Below the pieces are notes generated by a model. That model was given only the letters and a program-made list of their open reading frames with translations, did not search any database and was not told where the DNA came from. Shown here piece by piece: positions 10,484 through 19,805 of a DNA stretch of 64,000 nt. Made by a program: the position numbers and the translations under genes. How positions within the stretch are numbered: position 1 is the first letter of the stretch; the number at the start of each line of letters is the position of its first letter. Location of the stretch: positions 32,650,894-32,714,893 of the forward strand of contig CM020618.1 in assembly GCA_009829735.1 (NCBI GenBank), given 5' to 3'. Origin of the DNA: Pyropia yezoensis. Lineage: Eukaryota; Rhodophyta; Bangiophyceae; Bangiales; Bangiaceae.

Positions 10484-11353
10484 AAGACCAAGCTGCACTG
10501 TGACATGCTGATGGCTGCCATGGCTCACCAAGTGCTGGTCGGTGCACAGACGGCGCAGCAGCTTAATGAGCGCCCACTGGTGCGGGTGCCCAAGTCCGGC
10601 GCCCGAGTATTGCTGACCACCTCTCGAGCGATGCGGCAACAGCCACACGTGGACGCCACTGTCCGGGCCGAGAAACCAGACCCCCCTACTGCCCAGAATG
10701 CCGACGACAGCCGCCGGGCGCCGCTGCAGACGTTCTCGCGCCCGCGCAGCCACAACTACTTTGCCATGGCGGCCGGTAAGGATGGGTTCACTGTGGTTGT
10801 GTATCCCGGCAGCTTTCACGTTGTCCATCGCCTCGAGAAGAAGCTGGATGTCCCGCATCTGGTGAGACCTGAGAGGGTGGTTGTGCCTGCGGGGGGTCTC
10901 TTCGTCGTCCGCGCGGACGTTGCTCACTGTGGTGCCGGTCACGAGGACGATCTCTGGCGACTGCGCGCCGCGCCGGCATTGCTGTCCTACTCGCACTCCA
11001 TCCGGCTGCACCTCTACCTACAACGTTTTGACGAGCCGCTGAAAAACGCCAAATACAAGGTCCCTGAGTGGTTGTTTGGTGAGGGCACTGGCGCCCCGTG
11101 TCTCGAGCCGAGCAAGTGCAAGAATTGTGGCGAAATGGTGTACGCCAGCGACGTGGACGATGCCCACCCTGCAGAAGGGGCGGACGTATCAGACACCTCG
11201 TCCCGGGACAGGGATGCCCACCCTGCAGATGGGGCGGACGTATCAGACACCTCGTTCCGCGATGAGGATGATCAAGATGATGCAGAGGACTCTCAGCAGT
11301 CTAGCTCGTCGGATGAAGACTACGATCCTCGAGGGCCGCCGAGGGTTGTGTAG
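10484..11353 (+). CDS. possible 2-oxoglutarate/Fe(II) or cupin-type oxygenase C-terminus
   Basis: This part continues in the same frame after the TAG; the first ATG is at 10505. A beta-rich stretch reads FTVVVYPGSFHVVH, then VVVPAGGLFVVRADVAHCGAG and, after a spacer, HSIRLHLYLQ. A GD/GG-turn, a His-x-Gly and a distal RLHxY is the arrangement of double-stranded beta-helix oxygenases (2OG-Fe(II)/phytanoyl-CoA dioxygenase-like), but the first metal ligand pair is not certain. A CKNCGEMVYASD motif could be half of a zinc site. The tail holds two 18-residue repeats (DAHPA(E/D)GADVSDTS) and ends in an acidic Ser-rich stretch. A modified-base oxygenase next to a DNA methyltransferase would be attractive, but that is inference only. 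Confidence 0.45.
   Translation, partial: KTKLHCDMLMAAMAHQVLVGAQTAQQLNERPLVRVPKSGARVLLTTSRAMRQQPHVDATVRAEKPDPPTAQNADDSRRAPLQTFSRPRSHNYFAMAAGKDGFTVVVYPGSFHVVHRLEKKLDVPHLVRPERVVVPAGGLFVVRADVAHCGAGHEDDLWRLRAAPALLSYSHSIRLHLYLQRFDEPLKNAKYKVPEWLFGEGTGAPCLEPSKCKNCGEMVYASDVDDAHPAEGADVSDTSSRDRDAHPADGADVSDTSFRDEDDQDDAEDSQQSSSSDEDYDPRGPPRVV
11159..11266 (+). repeat. 54-bp coding tandem duplication (two units)
   Basis: Units 11159-11212 and 11213-11266 are nearly identical and in frame, each encoding DAHPA(E/D)GADVSDTS plus a variable end. It looks like a recent slippage or unequal-exchange duplication inside the acidic tail of the preceding gene. Confidence 0.85.
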
Positions 11354-12101
11354 TACTTGACAGCGTTGTCTCTATTGTCTACGACTGCTTTGGTATTGTT
11401 GTTTTCTGTCGTTCGTGGAAAGGTGGAGGACGTGGCCCGTTCGCTTTGTCATGTGATAATGTCTCGGCGAGGTGTTCACGCCCAGTCTGCAGGTGTCGAT
11501 TTTCATAACGAGAACTCTGCACGGCTCGCCTACCTGTCCACGACACAATCACGCTGCTGATGAGACGAGTCAGTCGGCGTGCGTGCCTCTTGTCTTCGGG
11601 CACAACCCCTGGTTCGCGTTATGTACATAACGCGACCACTGGACGGGCGCTCGTGCGACGGGGCAAGAAACATCTGGCAGGATTACATTTGCTCAGCAAG
11701 GAAGGGTGGACGAGCCCGCCGCTGTGTCGCTGCGCAAAATCGCCCCACCGGGGCCAGACTGCATTGCAATCCCGTGAGACACGGTATGTACATAACGCGA
11801 GCACGGGCTCGGCGCGGGTGCTCTGACACCTCGCGATGTTATGTACATAACAAACTCATGGTTCCGATGCTGTCATTCTTTTAAATGCTTGGTAGATATG
11901 TTGGTAATGGACAACTCGGACGAGGCGTTCCCTGTACTGGAAGCAAATTCATTTGTACTTAAGATACGACCAGTGTCAGTCTCCTTGCCGGTCTCCTCTC
12001 GGCACCGTCATCGCCGTTGCTCTCCACGTCTACTGTCGGCACGGTGCGACCTTGGCTGCATTCTCTTCCGCGGTTTGTGGCCCCTTCTCTGCGTCACCAC
12101 T
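11354..12101. other. intergenic region with left palindrome cluster
   Basis: This less GC-rich stretch lies between the ParB-type gene and the methyltransferase gene. The only structure I see is the palindrome cluster at 11615-11851. The palindrome itself contains ATGTACATA, so short frames starting MYIT arise by chance; they are not taken as genes. The first plausible start of the downstream gene is ATG 12102. Confidence 0.6.
11615..11851. repeat. left cluster of the TTATGTACATAA palindrome (three copies)
   Basis: A perfect 20-bp palindrome CGCGTTATGTACATAACGCG lies at 11615-11634. A copy with a changed left arm is at 11782-11799, and a 14-bp core copy GTTATGTACATAAC at 11838-11851. Centres are about 166 and 54 bp apart. 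The same palindrome recurs in five good copies and one degenerate one at 26.8-27.1 kb and nowhere else that I found in the window. A dyad of this length suggests a binding site for a dimeric protein. Confidence 0.9.
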
Positions 12102-13582
12102 ATGCCGTCAAGTGATTCTGTAGAGGTGGTCAACCTTGTCACAATCTTCGCAGAGCGTGCCGCGTTGGCGGTAGCGCGAGCAGAGACGTCTTCACCAGCT
12201 TTGCCGTATCCTTGTGGGGTTGTCGTCTACGTCCTTGGGTCTTTGCGCGATCTGTTTGTCCTCCATTCCCTGGAGGGCAGGGGAGGGCTCTTGCTACGCT
12301 CTGGGACATGGGCTGATCTTGTCGACTGGTGCGAGCACCATTGCCGGCCTATGGTTGACATGGATCCGGTCTATCTGTGGGACAGAGTGGGCCAACCCCG
12401 GCTACATTCCCGCACTTGCTGGCTGCACGATAGCATCGCGCACGGGGTCTATGAAGCCGTGTGGGTACTGAAGCGGCTCGTAGCAGTACCGCGTGCTTCC
12501 TTCAGTCGTGGTCGGGTACTGCGCTTTGCATCCGGGTTGCGGTGGCACACAGTGGCAACCGCGAGCGGTACTGTCCCCCGTGCGGGGGCCGAAGACCCCT
12601 CGGATGACGAGGACATGCACTGGCAGCGGAACGTTAGGCTGGTGCCCGCCCCCGCGGACGAGGATGTTGACCTCAGGGTGTGGCAACTGCTGCTTGTCCT
12701 GGGCGGCGAGGTTGATGGGTTGCCGAGCTCTGTCGTCGGGCGTCCCGCCGACGGTGTCGGACGGAAGAGGAGGACGCCCCAGATCGCCCTGTAAGGGGAA
12801 GTTGGCGCGCGTGTCCCGGGCAAGCGCAACACCTACTGCTTCGCGACGTGCTCGGTGTGGGTGGCCGCCGTACCCCGTCAGACACTGTGGACGACGACGA
12901 CGACGACCTGTCCACCCTTCGTGCATTTGAGCACGTTTTGTCCATGTCGTGTTACTACTGTCTTGAGCAACATCTCCGGCGGGCATCCCGGTCCACATGG
13001 ACTCCACACACGGGCGAGCAGGAACGGCAGTACGAGGAGCGTCTAGCCGGCTGTTTGGACGGCGTGGCAGCCCGAATTCGAACTATTGTTCGCGACGTCG
13101 TTTCTGGTTGGGATGTCGTGGCGCGCAGTCGGAGTTTTCGCTCCGCCGAGGTGATGCTGTCTACGCACATGCTCTGGTGCCCGTCTGTGGGCTTCTTCGT
13201 GGCGCTGGGGCGGCCATTGGACGCAGAGGACAACCTCACATCGCCCGACGGACAGGCAGTGGACCTGCACACCAGCAAAGGGCCGGTCCGTGGTGGCACT
13301 GTCCCGGTACAACGGCAGAGCGCAGTGTCAGGCCAGCAGTCGAATGGACAAGATGATGAGCAGAGGGCGGTGGGGAGGCTGACGCCGCTTGCAGATGCTC
13401 AGCTCCGTGCGGCCGCTGGCACCATGCTTGAGCACGTACACGTGTGCACCGGCGCAGACCGCCTGGGTATTACGGTGACGCGCGGCCTGCTGGGCCGCGG
13501 AGGTCGAGGGGACGCGAGCGCCGCGACCCCTGCGGGCGACGGTGACGTCGTATCCCACACAGGACAGCGGCGTCGTATGTAG
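12102..13582 (+). CDS. upstream part of the methyltransferase-SET gene, unknown domain
   Basis: From ATG 12102 the frame reads MPSSDSVEVVNLVTIFAERA and about 200 well-mixed residues with hydrophobic helices (PCGVVVYVLGSLRDLFVLH) and an acidic insert (EDPSDDEDMHW). Near 12.73 kb the sensible frame changes (to RTEEEDAPDRPVRGSW, then LLLRDVLGVGG) and runs on through TVDDDDDDLSTLRAFEHVLSM to TAG 13580-13582. The same frame reopens directly after this TAG (RKVVGFLTVEDYRHPEWDRL), and the following methyltransferase frame has no early ATG, so both parts probably belong to one gene. I do not recognise the domain. One frame change and one nonsense codon suggest decay or assembly error. Confidence 0.5.
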
Positions 13583-16393
13583 CGCAAGGTCGTGGGCTTC
13601 TTGACCGTGGAGGACTACAGGCACCCAGAGTGGGACCGCCTGTCTGGCAATGTGCCTAGAGTACTGCGCAGCGTCTTGGCGGGGCTGACTGCGTTTTCAG
13701 GCCCCCCCCCAGCTGGCCGCGGGGGTACGGCGCCTGCGTGGGCGACGGCGTCTACCGTCCCTCGTCGGGGGCTGTCACCTGCGCCCGACCGTTGTGCATC
13801 TTCCGCCAGAACGATTGAGTTGGCGTTTCGTGCTGACTGCAGAGTGGCTGGCTTGATGGCCGAGCAGCAGGTGGTGGGAGGGTGTCAATCCGGGCTGTCA
13901 ATTGGCCGAGGGGCGGCGTTGCTGTGTGGGGATGGCCGGCAGGACCGGCCGTGTCAGCAGCCTCAGCGGCCCGACGGCCCCGGTGATGCTCCGCAGGCTG
14001 ACCTGGGGGAAGCCTGGGGCGTGCTGGATGATGCCATGGGCCAGGTATGTGCGACCTACGCTTGTGGGTTTGATGACTTGCTCTCGGCACATGCCACAAA
14101 AGTGGCGACGCGGTCCAACGCGTCTCGTCGCAGGGGTGGTGGCGGAGCGCGTGGCATCCTCGGGGACGGTAGCGGCGGGGGGTGGGCGACGACACCCTCT
14201 ACACCGACAGGCGAGCACACCCTCCCTTCCTTTATTAGTTCTTCGGTACAGCTGGTGCTCTGTGATCCTCCGTACAACATTCGGGCGGACAGGAGCCTGG
14301 AACAGTCTGCACATGACGTGTTTACCTCTGACGACATGCAGCGTGCCGCCCGGTTGTTCCAGACCGTTGTCCGCCCTGGCGGCCATGTGCTCATTTTTTG
14401 CTCTGCGGGTCAGCTGGGTCCGTGGATGGACACGCTCAAGGCGCTCAAGGATATGGACCCGGTGGGGAGGAAAAGCCTGTCGGCGTTTCGAGTGGACGGC
14501 CACCCGCTGGTGGCGATCAAGGACGCACACGCGGTGAACTCGCTGCGGCAGAGCACGACCAACCTGTCCAACATGGTCGAGTTTATTGTCCACGCCACGC
14601 GCGCTGGGGTGTCCCGGGAAGAGTGCTACGCCATGGTCAACTACCGTACTTGGAACGCTGTGCCGTCGCGGTTCCTGGCGCACGACAATGTCATCGACAA
14701 TGTGAGACCGCCACACTTTAAGGAGGTGGTGCTTCGATGGCGGGACGGGTCGCGGCAATGGATACGACCAGAGCAAAAGTGTCTCGCCCTCATCCTCGAG
14801 CTCATATTGCGGTTTTCCCAGCCCGGGGACATCGTACTGGACACGTTTGCGGGGACGTGTGTGACGGCGGCAGCGTGTGTACGGGCCGTCCTGGGCCAGC
14901 ACCGTTTGGTCATCAGCTGCGACTCGGATGCTGTTGTCATGGACGCGAGTCGGGCTCGTCTGCGTCGGGAGTTTGTCAACCAGGTGCTGGTGGGGGGCTA
15001 CGAAAGCTCGGGGGTCGTCACATCCGATGTCATTGCGGCCGCACGGACAATCGAAGCCGCGTCGGTCGCTGCTGCTACAGCTACAACAGCAGCAGGGGCG
15101 GTGGGGGAGACCGGCAGCGAGGGTCGAGGCGGTAGTGGTGCTGCTGTCGGGGAGGAGATTGAGCTGATGATCAACCCACCCCCGTCTGTCATGGGAGATG
15201 ATGCTGCTGTCTGGGAGCCCCCCCCCGGGCTGCCCTGCCATTCTGCTGTGTCGTTGGAGCTGGTGCGATACTTTGCCGGGCGGTGGGCCATGCAAGCAGA
15301 CGCTGAACGGGTGGGCCGCGTGGCACAGACGCCCGGGCTGCCGCGACCTGGGGCAGATGTGGGTGTCGAGGTGGCCCGCCTGGAAGGCGTTGGCGTCGGG
15401 AGCTGGCCGCGCCTGTACCAGTGCGCCCTCGCCGTGGAGGACGCGGAGATCGCGCTGCACGTGTCGGCCGCACACCTGGGGCTGTACGTTGCCCAAAGCC
15501 GCTTGGCGGGTGGGACGGCCGGTCGTGGCGTCTTTGCGTTGCGCCCGTTGAAACGACAGGACGCGATTGGACCTTTTTGGGGGGCCATTGTGTACGCTGA
15601 CCTCACAAAGCAGCGGGTCAAGACGCCGCGGTATGCCGCTTCTGTGCTGGGTGCCCACGGCCCCACGGCGCGGGAGCTTTCGGAGCGCGTGATGAAAGTG
15701 ATGTTTGACGAACTGGACGTAGCTGGCCCGAATGACGCGGTAGAGGCGGACGTAGGGGGGGGTGGGCCGGGTAACCAGGAGCACGCTGACGTTCGCCCTC
15801 GCCACCACCGCCGCCGTCGGTACGATGGCGAAGAAGGGGGGGGGGGTGGTCGCACAATGCGAAAGCGACACAACCAAAAAGGCCACAACCACGGCGGCGG
15901 CGGCCCTGCTGCTGACCTCGGTACCGGAACATTGGCTGGGTGCAGGGGCGTGCCGACATCTCTGTTTATCGTACCGTCACCACTGTGTGTGACGGGCTAT
16001 GTCAATGACGGACGGGCAACGTCCCCGGTTGATGCCGAAGCGACATTGGCCCAGACGGGCGCCGGGCCCGCGGACAGTGATGGGAGACGAGGCGGCGCCG
16101 GCGGCAGACGTGGCGACCGGGGAGACGTCTGGCTGGTGCGACCGAACATGGTCATCGTCGCCAATGTCGACGACGCGCAGCCGGTACGGCTGACGCCTGC
16201 ACACTTCGTCAGGCCCGACATGATTGTGGTCATCGCGCTGAGGGACATTGCCGTTGGTGAGGAGCTCGTTGCGGATCACGGGCCCGACTATGTCTTTTCT
16301 TCGGCCGACTGGAAGCAACGCGGCCGGGCTAGTGGGGCGGGCGTGCTCCTGAGCCACTCGACACCCCACACGTTTGCCCCCATGAGCGGGTGA
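13583..16393 (+). CDS. beta-class DNA amino-methyltransferase fused to a SET domain
   Basis: The N-half is a bacterial-type DNA methyltransferase. Catalytic motif IV CDPPYNI lies at about 14261-14281, motif X-like RPEQKCLALILELI near 14770 and the AdoMet-binding motif I GDIVLDTFAGT near 14827-14857. Motif IV before motif I is the beta-class order of N6-adenine and N4-cytosine methyltransferases; the target base cannot be read. The C-half is a SET protein-lysine methyltransferase domain: GRGVFALRPLKRQDAIGPFWG (start near 15520), then a long disordered insert and VIVANVDDAQP, HFVRPDMIVVIALRDI and AVGEELVADHG (to about 16290). The canonical NHS is replaced by AN-VD, as in some divergent SET proteins. 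No ATG lies near the left end; the first is 13856. Convergent with the next gene. Confidence 0.8.
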   Translation, partial: RKVVGFLTVEDYRHPEWDRLSGNVPRVLRSVLAGLTAFSGPPPAGRGGTAPAWATASTVPRRGLSPAPDRCASSARTIELAFRADCRVAGLMAEQQVVGGCQSGLSIGRGAALLCGDGRQDRPCQQPQRPDGPGDAPQADLGEAWGVLDDAMGQVCATYACGFDDLLSAHATKVATRSNASRRRGGGGARGILGDGSGGGWATTPSTPTGEHTLPSFISSSVQLVLCDPPYNIRADRSLEQSAHDVFTSDDMQRAARLFQTVVRPGGHVLIFCSAGQLGPWMDTLKALKDMDPVGRKSLSAFRVDGHPLVAIKDAHAVNSLRQSTTNLSNMVEFIVHATRAGVSREECYAMVNYRTWNAVPSRFLAHDNVIDNVRPPHFKEVVLRWRDGSRQWIRPEQKCLALILELILRFSQPGDIVLDTFAGTCVTAAACVRAVLGQHRLVISCDSDAVVMDASRARLRREFVNQVLVGGYESSGVVTSDVIAAARTIEAASVAAATATTAAGAVGETGSEGRGGSGAAVGEEIELMINPPPSVMGDDAAVWEPPPGLPCHSAVSLELVRYFAGRWAMQADAERVGRVAQTPGLPRPGADVGVEVARLEGVGVGSWPRLYQCALAVEDAEIALHVSAAHLGLYVAQSRLAGGTAGRGVFALRPLKRQDAIGPFWGAIVYADLTKQRVKTPRYAASVLGAHGPTARELSERVMKVMFDELDVAGPNDAVEADVGGGGPGNQEHADVRPRHHRRRRYDGEEGGGGGRTMRKRHNQKGHNHGGGGPAADLGTGTLAGCRGVPTSLFIVPSPLCVTGYVNDGRATSPVDAEATLAQTGAGPADSDGRRGGAGGRRGDRGDVWLVRPNMVIVANVDDAQPVRLTPAHFVRPDMIVVIALRDIAVGEELVADHGPDYVFSSADWKQRGRASGAGVLLSHSTPHTFAPMSG

Positions 16394-16434
16394 AGAGTGG
16401 GGTAAGGTGTGCCCTTTTTTCGTTCGCACTTTGG

Positions 16435-16435
<1 letters not shown>

Positions 16436-16468
<33 letters not shown>
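16436..16468. repeat. 33-base G homopolymer
   Basis: An uninterrupted G run followed by CGGGGGGCGG lies in the 240-bp spacer between the convergent ends of the methyltransferase-SET gene and the coiled-coil gene. Long G runs can form quadruplexes and are prone to slippage; the exact length is unreliable. Confidence 0.9.
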
Positions 16469-16632
16469 CGGGGGGCGGTCTTGCAGACACGCAGGTGGGG
16501 GAGGGAAACGTGTGAACATCAGCCACGCATACGCACGGAGAAAAGCTACGAAGAAAAGCCAGGATGAAGAAGAAAAACAACAGAGAGACAATACAAAGCC
16601 GACGCCAGCCAGCCGGTGGCTGTGGCTCCCTG

Positions 16633-17724
16633 TCAAAGGCGGCCAGGCTCCGGCCCTGCCGGCTGGTTCAAACCCCCACCCCCACCCAATCCGCCCCCGC
16701 ACCCGCCCCCACCGGAGTCATCCGACCCCTCAAGGGAGTCGTCGTCGTCGCCCCGCTGCCGTGCAGCGCCTGCACGCGCGAGTGCGTCGCGGAGCTCCTC
16801 GTTCCGGCGCCTCTGGTGTGCCAAGTCGTCGGACATCGTTTGTAGATTCCTCGAGGATTCGAGGAGCCTCTCCGACATCCCGGCCAAGATGCTCAGCGCC
16901 TCAGTGACGTGAGGAGTGGTGGGGTCGGACTCCCGGGACACGCGCACGGGACCTACCTCCGTGGATGGTCCGCCAGTGAACACCGCGTTGGGCACGTCAG
17001 TACGCAGCAGCGCGGCCAGATTGTTGGTCGCCTGCAGCAGGTGCTGTACGAGTGCGGCTTGCTCTGCCACCCGGCGGTTGAGGTCCTCCATCACTCCACG
17101 GCGCGCGCCCGTAAGTCTGCGACGGAGGAGCTGCCTCTTGGTCACTCTGCCCGCGTGGCCATCCTGTTCGGCGGCCCCCCCAGCCCCAGTATCCGGTTCG
17201 AAAAAACCGATGCGCGTCAGCACGTCTTTGTTGCTGGTAAGGGGTGACTCGTCGGGTGCGCGGCCCGCCCCACCTGCCCCCTCCTCCTCGTCGTCGTCAA
17301 TGGCGGCATCAAAGCGCGGGGGCGGCTGCACCGCCGCCGCACCCATTCCCCCGCCCGGTGCGGCCGCCGCGGAGTCGATGGCGCGCTCACCTGCCGCGCC
17401 GCCCTCGCCGGCCCACTCGGATGGCGCCCGTTTCCCGCGCGTCGTAGACACGCGCCGCATGAAATTTAGCACGGCGTCCTTGACGGCCGTCGACAGGTCC
17501 AGCCGTCCCGGGTTCCTCAGTTCGACTTTACGTCTGGTCCTTGCCGGTCCTGCCCCACTGCCGCCGTCTGCCTCGCTATGGGCCTCGAGTGCCAGGCGCC
17601 GAAAAGACGCCACAGCTTCATCGGCAACGTCAAAGACAGTGCGGAGTACATCTGGGTGCACATCACGCGCGACGGCCAGCCGGGCCTTGGCGGCCGAGAC
17701 GCGGCGCGCAGGGTGCCGAGGCAT
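16633..17724 (-). CDS. coiled-coil protein of unknown function
   Basis: The frame runs from ATG at 17724-17722 for 363 residues. The N-terminus (MPRHPARRVSAAKARLAVAR) is basic and leads into an amphipathic helix (VLRTVFDVADEAVASFRRLALEA). The middle is Ala/Gly/acid-rich and disordered. The C-third has two heptad-like stretches (NRRVAEQAALVQHLLQATNN and ILAGMSERLLESSRNLQTMS) continuing into HQRRRNEELRDALARAG, followed by an acidic DDDDSLEGSDDSGGGG tail. This looks like an oligomerising or scaffold protein. I do not recognise the family. It faces the methyltransferase-SET gene tail to tail and shares a roughly 2-kb upstream region with the helicase gene. The frame is intact, unlike its neighbours. 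Confidence 0.65.
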   Translation of the reverse strand: MPRHPARRVSAAKARLAVARDVHPDVLRTVFDVADEAVASFRRLALEAHSEADGGSGAGPARTRRKVELRNPGRLDLSTAVKDAVLNFMRRVSTTRGKRAPSEWAGEGGAAGERAIDSAAAAPGGGMGAAAVQPPPRFDAAIDDDEEEGAGGAGRAPDESPLTSNKDVLTRIGFFEPDTGAGGAAEQDGHAGRVTKRQLLRRRLTGARRGVMEDLNRRVAEQAALVQHLLQATNNLAALLRTDVPNAVFTGGPSTEVGPVRVSRESDPTTPHVTEALSILAGMSERLLESSRNLQTMSDDLAHQRRRNEELRDALARAGAARQRGDDDDSLEGSDDSGGGGCGGGLGGGGGLNQPAGPEPGRL

Positions 17725-18755
17725 GTCTGCGTAGCAGAGCCCGCCACCGCCGCCGCCGACGACCACACACCGGCAAACGGCGCGTCCAGGCAACGTTTGC
17801 CAGTCACACACGAGCCAGCAGCAGCAGTGCGCCCGTCTCAGGGCCGTCACAGGAAATGCGAATCAGAACAAAGCGATATTTTGGCTGCCTTTAGTTCCAT
17901 GCTAAATAGCCACGGGTGAGTCCCGGCATGTGTCCGGTGGTCTATGCCGGGACGAAATTCCGGTTGTCTATGAGGTTTTGATTCTGCAGGCTTGTCCGGC
18001 GAGTAGTCTTATTGTCACTTCCTGTGACAACCGACGGCGGTCTATATGCATAATACCGGATACACCGCGTTTCCCAGTCCAATGATCGTTTGGAGTAGGG
18101 GTTACACAAACTCCGCGCTTTTTCAGATGTCCGCGCACACGGAGTTTGCTCTACGATTTAGCCGTCTGTCGATCTTACGAACGATTCTCCATTGTGGGCC
18201 CACAGCTCACACCCTTGCCACGAACCCTCCCCCCCCCCCCCCCCCCCCCCCCCTCTAAAGGAACTGCCCCCTCCTAATGAATCGCCCCTCCTATATAATG
18301 AACCACCCCGTCCGAATGAACCGCCCCTCACTCTGATCTTGGGGGCGACGATCGCTAAGGGATGTGCTGAAAAGTCTTGTGGCTTGTCCGCAAACTACCA
18401 GTGTGTAATACGCAGGACAAAAATCGTCGGGACAAAAATCGTCGTTTCCCGGGGCGCACGTCTCGCGGGCGTGGGCGCGCGAATGCATGCGCGCATGCGC
18501 GCAAACGCCCTCCCGCGCCCTCGCTCATGCGTGTGCGCGGACCGTGTGCGTGCATCCACGGGCATGCACGCGCGCATGCGTGCACGCGCGGCCCCCACTC
18601 CCCACCGCCCTCTCCACGGTGTGCCGCGCCCCTTCCCTTCCCCCCACTCTTCCTTTCCCGGTTGTGCCGCGCCCTCTCCCCACCGCCCTCTCCACGGTGT
18701 GCCGCGCCCCCTCCCTTCCCCCTCCCCCACCCCCCCCCCCCCCCCCCGGGGGGCA
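17725..18755. other. divergent intergenic region of the coiled-coil and helicase genes
   Basis: The first 500 bp are comparatively AT-rich and hold an inverted pair CAAACTCCG/CGGAGTTTG around 18110-18150, a 25-base C run (18229-18253) and a TATATAA box at 18292-18298 that could serve the rightward gene. The remainder is simple-sequence GC-rich DNA with many GCGCATGCG-like alternations (about 18470-18590). No convincing gene was seen. Confidence 0.55.
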
Positions 18756-19805
18756 GGGGCCAAGGGGGGGGGCTGTGTGGGGGTTGTAGGGGCCGGACCG
18801 GGGCGTTTGTTGTGGGGGGGGGGGGGGGGGCGAGAGGAGGGGGCGTGAGGAGGAGGGGGGAGAGTGTGGGAGGGGCGGGGTGGCGGATCGGCGGCCGGCC
18901 GGGGGGGAGCACGGGTGCGGCGGCTCTGTCGGGGGAGGGGGGCAGGTCGCGCCAGCACCGGCGGCGCGGTTTCTTGAAACCGCGCCGCCGCCGCTGCTGG
19001 TGTACTGCTCCCGAGCCGCGCCCCCACCCCGCGGCCGCTGATTCTCTGCCGTGCCTTTTTCACCTCTTCCCCCCAACCCCTCCCCCTCCCCCTCCCCCCG
19101 CAGGTGGCAGCGGCCAAGGCGGCGGGTAAAGTGGCGGTTGTAGCGGCGGGACCGGTGCGTTTGTTGCGGGGGGGGCGTGTGGAGGGGGCGTGAGGAGGAG
19201 GGGGGGAGAGTGTCGGAGGGGTGGGGTGGAGGATCGGCGGCCGGCCGGGGGGGAGCACGGGCGCAGCGGCTCTGTCGGGGGAGGGGGGCAGGTCGCGCCA
19301 GCACGAGCGGCGCGGTTTTTCAAACCGCGCCGCCGCCGCTGCTGGCGTGCTGCTCCCGAGCCGCGCCCCCACCCCACGGCCGCTGATTCTCTGCCGTGCC
19401 ATTTGCCCCTCTACCCCCCCCCCCCCTCCCCCCCCCCCCACCCCCCCGCAGGTCGTACCGGCCAAGGCGGCGGGCTGTGTGGCGGTGGCGGCGGCCGGAC
19501 CGGTGCGTTTGGTGGGGGGGGGGGGGGGGGAGAGGAGGGGGCGTAAGGAGGAGGGGCGGAGAGTGTGGCAGGGGCGGGGTGGCGGATCGGCGGCCGGCCG
19601 GGGGGGAGCACGGGCGCGGCGGCTCTGTCGGGGGAGGGGGGCAGGTCGCGCCAGCACCGGCGGCGCGGTTTTTCAAACCGCGCCGCCGCCGCTGCTGGTG
19701 TGCTGCTCCCGAGCCGCGCCCCCACCCCACGGCCGCTGATTCTCTGCCGTGCCTTTTTCGCCTCTTCCCCCCCACCCCCCTCCCCCACCCCGCCCCCCCC
19801 CACAG
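18756..19805 (+). repeat. three ~350-bp tandem repeats resembling exon-intron units
   Basis: Units are 18756-19103, 19104-19451 and 19452-19805 (348, 348, 354 bp), and the start of a further unit forms the 5' end of the helicase reading frame. Each contains a strong hairpin (arms CCAGCAC..GCGGTTT and AAACCGCG..GTGCTGG type) at 18952-19000, 19298-19345 and 19651-19698. Each ends in a long pyrimidine tract and CAG, an ideal 3' splice site. In the second and third units the 51 bases after the CAG (19104-19154, 19452-19502) are open, in phase and followed by GTGCGT, a plausible 5' splice site. The first unit is more degenerate. Confidence 0.85.

Noticed and set aside
16655-16680. tRNA T-loop-like GGTTCAAACCC.
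   Set aside because: No acceptor stem, D-arm or anticodon arm can be built around it, and it lies within the end of the coiled-coil gene on the other strand.
18046-18080. ATATGCATAATACC as an extra copy of the palindrome.
   Set aside because: It shares only a short AT-rich core and lacks the GTTATGTACATAAC dyad.
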